Positions 33,882 to 40,628 of a stretch of DNA of 50,291 bases are shown piece after piece. Position 1 is the stretch's first letter, and each line of letters starts with the position of its first letter. The notes beneath the pieces were generated by a model, which did no database searches, was not told where the DNA came from, and saw only the letters and a list, made by a program, of their open reading frames with translations. The position numbers and the translations under genes were made by a program. Source of the DNA: Planctomycetes bacterium UBA2386 (GTDB lineage Bacteria > Planctomycetota > UBA1135 > UBA2386). The stretch is from contig DDSQ01000138.1 of the NCBI GenBank assembly GCA_002343845.1, positions 2,769 to 53,059 on the forward strand, written 5' to 3'.

Positions 33882-35482
33882 CTACTGCAGGACCGTCGTG
33901 CGCACGGCAGCGGTGACCGCACCCGGCCCGCCACTGCTGCTCGGCTCGAGCACGAGCCACTGCCAGAACACCGAGGCCTGCACCAGCGCCGGGTTCGCCG
34001 GCACCGGCAGCGAGAACTGCGCATGGTGCGGCAGGCCGTTGTTGCTCGTCGTCACGACCGGCAACGCCAGGTCCGCGGCGATGCGCCAGTCGCACCACGG
34101 CAGCCCGAGCATGCCGAGGTCGAACGGCAGCGGCACGCCGTTCCACTGCTGGCTGCTGAAGCCGCCGCCGAGGAATGCCATCGTCAGGTTGGGGTTGGCG
34201 TCCCGCAGGTTGACGGTCAGGGTGCGGCCGAGGCGGGCGCCGATGCCGATGCCGATCTGCGGCGAATGACCGCTCAGGCTCGGGCAGCCGCCGCCGATCG
34301 TCGAAACGCCGGGCGGCGCGCCGCTGACGAGTTGCACGGAGTTCGCGGTGCCGATGAACAGGTCGGGGAAGCCATCGCCGTTGGCGTCACCGGGGCTGCC
34401 GAGTTCGCCGTACAGGATCAGCTGGTGCATCGGACTGGCCAGCAGGCTCGACTGATCGCGACCGGAAATGATGGTGGCGCCCGTGCCGAGGCTCGGCAGC
34501 CCGCCGTGGATGGCGACATCGGCGAAGCCATCGCCGTCGTAGTCGCCGACGCGCCCGCGGATCGGGCCGTACCACTCCGGGGTTGGGTTGGAGACGGTGC
34601 TCAAGTGTCCCCACAGCTCCTGGGTCATCGATGGTCCGGCGAGGACGCGCACCCAGTGGTACATCCCCAGCGACCCGCTGTCGACGAACGCGATGTCGTC
34701 GAAGCCGTCGGCATTGAAGTCGCCGACGTCCGTCAGCGCCTCGCCATAGGCCGGCGACCACGGCAGGTGATAGAAGATCTGCGCGCCGGTCGCGCCGGAC
34801 TTGCCCCACCATTCCGCTGCGCTGAAGATCCCGCCGCCGGAGATCCGGTAGTCGCGCTTGCCATCGCCGTCTATGTCGCCGAGCACGGGGCCCGCACTGA
34901 GCAACTGGTCCTGATACGTGCCGAAGTGAGACCTCAGGATCGCGAGGGTTCCACCATCGAGCACGTCCACGCGGCCCGCGCCGAGAATGCCGTTCACGGT
35001 CGCTCCTGGGTCGCTCACAAGCAAATCGGACTTGCCGTCGCCGTTGACGTCGTCGAGGCCCAGCAGCGCACCAGTGAACGTCACTTGGTGCAGCACAGAA
35101 CCGTCCGCCCCGGACCTGACGACGTTGAAGCTTCCGGTGTTGCTGCCGTCGACGAAACAGATGTCGTCAAGGCCATCGCCGTTCACATCGCCAATGCGGC
35201 TCGAACTACCGTAACCATGCGAGGGAGGCGGCACGAACTGGTACAATAAGAGGCCTGTGCTGGTTGAGTAGACCTCAACCCATCTTGGAGCCCCTGCTGT
35301 AGGAATGCGGTTGAATGCCAAGCACGCACGCCGTCCGCATCGACGTCACCGATCAAGATCGCGCTGTCCGCCGAATGCAGAACTGGAAATGTCCGCAGGA
35401 CTTGCGCACTCGCCGGCACCGCGGCCATCGTCGCCACGGCGATGCAGGGCAGACGCCCGAACCATGGTGCGAATGGACACAT
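33882..35482 (-). pseudogene. Secreted FG-GAP repeat protein, split by a one-base frameshift
   Basis: The ATG at 35482, with GAGG upstream, gives a signal peptide (LPCIAVATMAAVPASAQ) and the first FG-GAP repeat up to LIGDVDADGVR. The frame then breaks near 35322. The other frame continues LAFNRIPTAGAPRWVEVYS and runs to 33882 with several FG-GAP calcium-loop repeats (DVNGDGLDD, DVNGDGKSD, DIDGDGKRD, DFNADGFDD, DANGDGFPD). One extra A at 35322/35323 would restore VRDLAFN, exactly the repeat consensus DGvxDLa. The C-terminal ~130 residues are a beta-rich domain like that of the LamG protein at 10844-11998. The break is either a sequence error or a recent inactivation; the rest of the frame is intact. 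Confidence 0.75.
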
Positions 35483-35490
35483 GCCGCACC

Positions 35491-37529
35491 TCACTGCAGG
35501 TGCACGAACGCCGCGACACTTGGGATGCGCGTGCCACCACCCGCTGCCGCGGTGCTGGTGACGAACAGCATGTAGATCCCCGGCGGAGCGACGCTGCCAT
35601 TCGCCGGAGGAACGACGCTCAGCTTGTTCGACGTCGTGACGCTGAATGCAAGCTTGACGAACCGGTTGTCCCAGTCGTAATGGTGCGTCACGGAGCCGGG
35701 GCTGATCAAGGTCACCGTCCCGATCGACGCCGCGGGGTTCGACTGACCTGGGAACGCAATGGTCACTTCGAAGGCGTTCGTCGGCCCATAGCCGATCGTG
35801 GTGCCGCCGGTGACCCCCAGGATCTGCGGCCGCGCTCCGGCGAACAGGTATGGCGGGCTGTAGATCTCGAGATCCGAGTGCTCGTTCTCCCAGTTCTTCC
35901 AGGTCCACATCTCGGGGGGCAGTGAGGCTGGCGGCGGGTTGGGGGGCACCTTGCCGCGATACCCTCCGGCAACCAGGACTCGTCCATCCGGCAACAGCAA
36001 GGCGAGCGAGTGGTATAGCCGCGGCGACACGTGCGGGTCCACGACCTGCCACGAGGCCGGTGACGTCGTCAGGTCGATCAACTCCGGGTAGAACACCGGA
36101 TCGGCACGGCGCTCACGCTGCCAAATGTTGAGTGCAGTTTGCTTCGCGAACGGCAGAAAGTCGTAGTGGCTACCCCCAACGACGAACAACGTCCCATCCG
36201 GCAGCAAGACTGTATTCCCGTAGATGCGCGGGATCGTCAGCGGCGGCAGCACCCCGGTCGTCCAGGCCGACGACGGCGACTCCGGATCGGCGATCGATTG
36301 GACTTCACCCAACGCCGGCCGCCCACCAAACGGGTGCGCATCCGGGGCTTGCTGGTTCTGCGCACCACTCAAATAGTCATTCAGATCCGTCCCCCCGAGC
36401 ACCACGAACCGCGGCGCCTGCACCGGCTTGCCCTGCGCATCCAACTGCATCGGCCACAGGAAGCCGTTCGGGTAGTAGAGGTTGCGCGGCTCCGTCGTGC
36501 CGGGCACGAAAACCTGCGCCGTTGGCGCCTGCCAAGCCCAAATCGTCATCGCGCCGGCGAGCGGCAGGTGGCTCGTCGGACTGCGCCGCCGAACGTAGCC
36601 ACTGGTGCTGTAGTTGCCTGATCGGTTGTACGTCGCGACGGCTGCGAACACGTAGCCCGGCGCGCCGGGCGTCATCGACGGCAGCAGCGACAGCAGCGGG
36701 TAGTAGTTGAACTCGTGCTCGACAGGAGCGCCCGACGACGGCTGGTAGCTGCCCGGAATGCCGGGGAACCACTGCGTCGGCGCCGGGCCGATCCAGCCGC
36801 CCTGCGCGCGATCCAACACCATCCAACCGTCGACGTAGAAGTTCGACGTGTTGGGAGGGTCGTTGCAGGTCGACTGCACCGGATCCGAACCGCCGCCGGC
36901 GAACAGCACGCGCCCGTCCGGCAGCCGCACCGTGCTCGGGTAGTAGTAGCCGAGGTTGACGAAGTCCGGGTGCGGCTGTGACGGGAAGAGCGGATTGGGC
37001 GGCGGCGGGTTCGGCGTGGGCAGCGGGTAGTTCGGGGACCAGCACATGCCTCCCGTTTCGTACACGTACGAGTACTTCGGCTGCGGGTTGCATGGCGGCA
37101 ACGGCGGCTGGTTCTTGTGCCGCGCCCCGCCGACCACCACGAGATCCCCGTTGCCGTCCGCGCTGTGGCCCGCGCAGAACATGTCGTCACTCGGCGCGAT
37201 CATGTCGCAGTACTGCTCGGTGCCCACGCTGTTCGGCGCCGCGGGATTCCAGATCCAACGATCCCCATTGCTCTGGATCAGCAGCACCCGCCCCTGCAAC
37301 GGCCCGTTGCCGATCAGGATCGCATGCGCGATCTCGCAGCAGTGCTGGTCCAGGCCCGGATTGTGGTGCACGGGGATCGGCGTGTAGGGCCCTTCCCAGC
37401 TCGGGTACTCAGCGACTTGCGCACCAACGGGCGCCGCGAGCCAGCTCAGCGTTGAACCACTCACGCACAACCAGCCGCCAAGACGCCCGATCCAACTCTC
37501 TCTCTCTCTCTCTTCAAAGCAGGTGCCAT
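35491..37529 (-). CDS. Secreted copper radical oxidase (galactose/glyoxal oxidase-like); ATG out of frame across an (AG)9 tract
   Basis: The conserved frame reads to 35491 with all active-site elements of galactose oxidase-type enzymes: the Cys of MFCAGHSADGNG (thioether partner), Tyr of GYYYPSTVRLPDGRV, Tyr-His of PRLYHSLALLLPDGRV, and the C-terminal His of THHYDWDNRF. The C-terminal ~110 residues are the DUF1929-like sandwich. The enzyme should oxidise alcohols or aldehydes with O2, making H2O2. The signal peptide (GRLGGWLCVSGSTLSWLAAPVGAQ) lacks an in-frame ATG. The best start, the ATG at 37529 with AGGAG 7 bases upstream, is out of frame by one AG unit, because nine AG repeats follow its fifth codon. 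Eight units would restore it. The gene is therefore probably off in this copy, phase-variable, or miscounted. Confidence 0.75.
37496..37513 (-). repeat. (AG)9 dinucleotide tract just after a start codon
   Basis: Nine perfect AG units on the minus strand begin 14 bases after the A of the ATG at 37529. Changing the count by one unit shifts the frame into or out of the copper radical oxidase. No comparable tract was noticed elsewhere in the window. Confidence 0.85.
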
Positions 37530-37585
37530 GTTCACGCTCCTCGAAGGGGTGGGACGGATGCCGCCAGTTCCCAGGCAGCCCCGGA

Positions 37586-37591
37586 AGCCTA
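37586..37591 (-). promoter_or_regulatory. Possible -10 element of the copper radical oxidase gene
   Basis: TAGGCT on the minus strand would give a leader of about 50 bases containing the AGGAG site at 37537-37541. Confidence 0.35.
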
Positions 37592-37615
37592 GCTCGATCG
37601 TCGGGGGCGACAACT

Positions 37616-37636
37616 CCCCCACCCACCCCACTACCC
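37616..37636 (-). other. G-quadruplex-type motif across the stop codon of the PLP enzyme gene
   Basis: The minus strand has four G-runs of 3, 4, 3 and 5 separated by loops of TAGT, T and T. Short one-base loops favour a stable parallel quadruplex. The TAG of the upstream gene lies in the first loop, and the oxidase promoter is ~25 bases further on. Confidence 0.55.
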
Positions 37637-38794
37637 GAGTGCTTGCCGCAGATCGCCGAGCAACACTTCCACACCTTCGAGCCCGACGGCGACGCGCAGC
37701 AGTCCGTCCGGAATGCCGGCCGCAGCGCGCTGCGCCGGCGACAGCGCCGCGTGCGTCGTGAACGCCGGCAGCGTCGCCAGCGACTCGACGCCGCCGAGGC
37801 TCGGTGCCCGCGCGATCCGCTTCAACCGATCGAACGCGCGCCGCGCCCCGGCAAGACCGCCGGGCACCTCGACCGCGACGACGCACCCGAAGCCCTGCAT
37901 CTGTGCACGCGCCAACGCGTGGTCCCGGTGCGACGGCAGGCCCGGGTAGTGCACTGCGAGCAGCCGCCCGGCGCGCACGTCGTCGCCGAGATGCTGCGCG
38001 ATCGCCAGCGCCGCGGCCTGCTGCGCCGCCAGCCGCAACGGCAACGTCGGCCAGCTGCGCAGCAGCAGCCACGCCGGATCCGGCGCCAGCACCGCACCCG
38101 TTCGCCGCCGCCATGCCTCGATCGGCCCGAGCAGTTCGTGGCGGCCGGACACGACGCCAGCGAGCACGTCCGAGTGTCCGCCGAAGAACTTCGTCGCCGA
38201 GTGCACGACGAGATCGACGCCGAGTGCCAGGGCCTGCTGCACCGGCGGCGGCGCGAAGGTGCCGTCGAACAGCGTCAACGCGCCGGCCGCACGCGCCAGC
38301 GAGCACGCGGCGCGCACGTCGACGACGCGCAGCGTCGGGTTGATCGGCGACTCGAACACCACGAACTTCGCCGGCTTCGCCAGCGCCGCGCGCAAGCCCG
38401 CGAGATCGAGCGACGAGAAGCGGTCGACGACGACGCCGAAGCGAACCAGGTCGGTGAGCGCAAACCCCGACGTGCCGCCGTAGATCTCCTCCGCCAGCAG
38501 CACGCGATCCCCCGGCCGCAGGTGCGCGAGCAGCGCACCACTGATCGCCGCCATGCCGCTCGCGAACGCAACCGCGCCGTCCGCGCCCTCGAGGCCGGCG
38601 ACGAGGCTCTCCCACTGCCGGCCGTTCTCGTGACCGACGCGCTGGTAGAACTCGCCGGGTCGCTCGCACGCACCCATCGCCCGCAGCGTCTCGGCATCGG
38701 GCTGGCCCGCGGTGGTGCTGCGCACCAGCGGCGGCGACAGCGGGCCGAGCGGCGGCATGTGCGGGTGCGGCGTGCCGTAGAGCGGTTCGTGCAT
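37631..38794 (-). CDS. PLP-dependent trans-sulfuration enzyme (cystathionine gamma-synthase/gamma-lyase family)
   Basis: From the ATG at 38794 the protein is 387 residues, typical of the Cys/Met metabolism PLP family. Motifs include FASGMAAISGALLAHLRPGD (cofactor phosphate region), EIYGGTSGF, ESPINPTLRVVDV and the Schiff-base Lys K202 in VVHSATKFFGGHSD; SLGGVESLATLPAFTTHA is the C-terminal family block. Members interconvert cysteine, homocysteine, cystathionine and methionine; gamma-synthase, gamma-lyase and methionine gamma-lyase cannot be separated safely by sight. It is divergent from a JAMM protease gene with only 46 bases between starts. Confidence 0.85.
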   Translation of the reverse strand: MHEPLYGTPHPHMPPLGPLSPPLVRSTTAGQPDAETLRAMGACERPGEFYQRVGHENGRQWESLVAGLEGADGAVAFASGMAAISGALLAHLRPGDRVLLAEEIYGGTSGFALTDLVRFGVVVDRFSSLDLAGLRAALAKPAKFVVFESPINPTLRVVDVRAACSLARAAGALTLFDGTFAPPPVQQALALGVDLVVHSATKFFGGHSDVLAGVVSGRHELLGPIEAWRRRTGAVLAPDPAWLLLRSWPTLPLRLAAQQAAALAIAQHLGDDVRAGRLLAVHYPGLPSHRDHALARAQMQGFGCVVAVEVPGGLAGARRAFDRLKRIARAPSLGGVESLATLPAFTTHAALSPAQRAAAGIPDGLLRVAVGLEGVEVLLGDLRQALG

Positions 38795-38827
38795 GCCGCG
38801 ATCATGGCGAGCCCGCGCGCGACGGAC

Positions 38828-38833
38828 TAGCGT
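38828..38833 (+). promoter_or_regulatory. Possible -10 element 7 bases before the JAMM gene
   Basis: TAGCGT lies 7 bases before the ATG at 38841, in the 46-base divergent gap with the PLP enzyme gene. Confidence 0.35.
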
Positions 38834-38840
38834 GCCGGCG

Positions 38841-39272
38841 ATGCTGCCCGCCGTGACCATGTCGACCGCCGTCCACGAGTGGCTCGTGCACGCTTGCCTG
38901 GCGCCAGGGTCGCGTGAGTTCGTCGCGCTGCTCGCCGGCCCCACGGCCGCCGGACCCGGCGTCGTCACAGCCTGCGAGCCGCTGCCCAACGCGAGCACGC
39001 GGGCGGATGCGTTCGAGGTCGAGCCGCACACGTTCGCGCGCGCCGAGTCGCGCCTGCGCGCCGCCGGGCTCGCGTTCCGCGGCTTCGCGCACGGCCACGG
39101 TGATGGCAGCGCGCATCCTTCGCTCGCCGATCGCCACGCGCTGTGGCGCGACTGCGTGCAGGTGATCGGCGCCCGCAACGAGCTGGGGCCGGTGCTGCGC
39201 GCGTTCTGGCTGCCCGCCGGCGGCGACGCGTGCGAACCGCTGCCGTGGACCGTCGTCGCGGAGGCGCCGTGA
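38841..39272 (+). CDS. JAMM/MPN+ metalloprotease-like protein (M67 family)
   Basis: The ATG at 38841 sits 7 bases after TAGCGT; a second in-frame ATG at 38859 is possible. The 143-residue protein has the complete JAMM signature: H84-x-H86, seven residues, S94, two residues, D97 (HGHGDGSAHPSLAD), and the upstream Glu E26 in REFVALLAG, as in Archaeoglobus AfJAMM. The family cleaves isopeptide or peptide bonds next to ubiquitin-like proteins or, as Mec with CysO in mycobacteria, releases cysteine from a sulfur carrier. A GG-ending MoaD/ThiS-like protein is encoded 6 kb away. Its TGA overlaps the acpS start by 4 bases, so it is co-expressed with acpS. Confidence 0.78.
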   Translation: MLPAVTMSTAVHEWLVHACLAPGSREFVALLAGPTAAGPGVVTACEPLPNASTRADAFEVEPHTFARAESRLRAAGLAFRGFAHGHGDGSAHPSLADRHALWRDCVQVIGARNELGPVLRAFWLPAGGDACEPLPWTVVAEAP

Positions 39273-39646
39273 TCGTCGGCATCGGCATCGACACCGTCGC
39301 GATCGCCCGCATCGCCGGCGTCTGGCAACGCGGCGGCGAACGCTTCCTGCGCCGCGTCTACACCGCCGCGGAGATCGCCTACTGCCTGCAGCGTGCGCAC
39401 CCGGCCGAGTCGCTCGCGGCGCGCTTCGCGGCGAAGGAGGCGGTGATGAAGTGCCTCGGCACCGGCTGGGCAGCCGGCGTCGGCTTCACGCAGGTCGAGG
39501 TCGTGCGCACGCCGAGCGGCGCCGTCGAGGTTGCCCTGCACGGCGAGGCGGCGGCGGTCGCCAAGGCCCGCGGCATCCGGGCCGTGCATCTGAGCCTGAC
39601 GCACGGTGAGCGCGACGCCACGGCGTTCGTGATCGCCGAGAACTGA
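39269..39646 (+). CDS. acpS: Holo-[acyl-carrier-protein] synthase
   Basis: The GTG at 39269 overlaps the upstream TGA (GTGA), with GGAGG just before it. The 125-residue size is typical. IVGIGIDTVAIARI holds the Mg-binding Asp, RFAAKEAVMKCLGTG the conserved Glu/Lys helix, and VHLSLTHGERDATAFVI the closing strand. The enzyme transfers 4'-phosphopantetheine from CoA to a Ser of ACP, which fatty acid and lipid A synthesis require. The operon partner is a JAMM-type protein, which is unusual; acpS more often travels with pdxJ, alr or nnrD. Confidence 0.93.
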   Translation: MIVGIGIDTVAIARIAGVWQRGGERFLRRVYTAAEIAYCLQRAHPAESLAARFAAKEAVMKCLGTGWAAGVGFTQVEVVRTPSGAVEVALHGEAAAVAKARGIRAVHLSLTHGERDATAFVIAEN

Positions 39647-39721
39647 CACGCAGCGAGCACCGATCCCGAAGCGGGACGCGCGGCTGCAGGCGGGGTCAAG
39701 GCCAGCCGAAGTGCCGCAGCG

Positions 39722-40621
39722 ATGGTCCGTCGTTCCCGCACCGCCGTGGCTGCCTGCGTGGCGTTGCTCGCCGCCTGCGCCGGCACTCCTCGTGCCGACC
39801 GGCACGAGACCGTCGCGTGGGAACGCAGCGACGCGCTGCCGCCCGACGTGGCCGCAGCGATCGTCGGCGGGGCGCTGCGCAGCCATCTACCGTTCGCCGA
39901 TCCGCTGCCGCAAGCACCCGGCGTGCTCGCCTCGCCGCAGGGCGCGCACCATTGGCGCCTGCAGTGGCATGCGCAGGGCCGCGGTGTTCGCGCCGCCGGC
40001 AGCCATCGACTCGGCATCGTGCGCGGCGCCGACCGCACGACGTCGTGCGTGGTCCATCCTTCGCGCAGTCCTGATACCGCCAGCCTCGGCGGTGCGACGT
40101 TCACGATCGACGTCGTCGCGGCCGCGACGGGCTGCCATCTGCGCGGCGAACTGCCAACGACGTGGACGGCAGCGATCGACCGCGCGCTGGCGCTCGCGCA
40201 CGATCCACGCCTCGCTCTGCCCGGGCTGCGCGAACCGAACCTCGCGCAGTGGGCGCACCATCGGCTGCTCGAAGACGCCGAAGCCTGCGCGCAACGTGGC
40301 GACGAAGTGGGTGCGCGGACGTGCGTTCTCGCGGCGGCGCGCTTGCCGCATGCGCTCACCCGCCACGACGATCTCACCGCGCAAGCGTTCGCCGCCGGTG
40401 ACCTGGAGCGAGCTCACGACCATGCGTGGCGCGCGGTGCTCGCCGCGGCCGACCCGGCGCATCGTCAGCAGCAGCAAGCGCAGCTCGCGCATGCCAGCGA
40501 CCTGCTGGTCGCGGCGGAACGGCGCGCGTGGCTCGAACGCCTCGAGGCGCAACCGGCGCTCGCGCGCCTGCTCGCCGCGTCACCCGCGCAGACGATGCCC
40601 GCGGCGTCGCCGACGCGCTGA
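39722..40621 (+). CDS. Predicted lipoprotein, function unknown
   Basis: The ATG at 39722 opens a lipoprotein signal (TAVAACVALLAAC) with lipobox LAAC. The product is 299 residues. The middle is mixed beta with AHHWRLQWHAQGRGVRAAGS and two Cys (TTSCVV, ATGCHL) that might form a disulfide; the C-terminal ~110 residues are helical and TPR-like (CAQRGDEVGARTCVLAAARL, AFAAGDLERAHDHAWRAVLA). I do not recognise a family. The gene starts 75 bases after acpS and is convergent with the GH63 gene, 7 bases between stops. Confidence 0.6.
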   Translation: MVRRSRTAVAACVALLAACAGTPRADRHETVAWERSDALPPDVAAAIVGGALRSHLPFADPLPQAPGVLASPQGAHHWRLQWHAQGRGVRAAGSHRLGIVRGADRTTSCVVHPSRSPDTASLGGATFTIDVVAAATGCHLRGELPTTWTAAIDRALALAHDPRLALPGLREPNLAQWAHHRLLEDAEACAQRGDEVGARTCVLAAARLPHALTRHDDLTAQAFAAGDLERAHDHAWRAVLAAADPAHRQQQQAQLAHASDLLVAAERRAWLERLEAQPALARLLAASPAQTMPAASPTR

Positions 40622-40628
40622 CGCCGCC

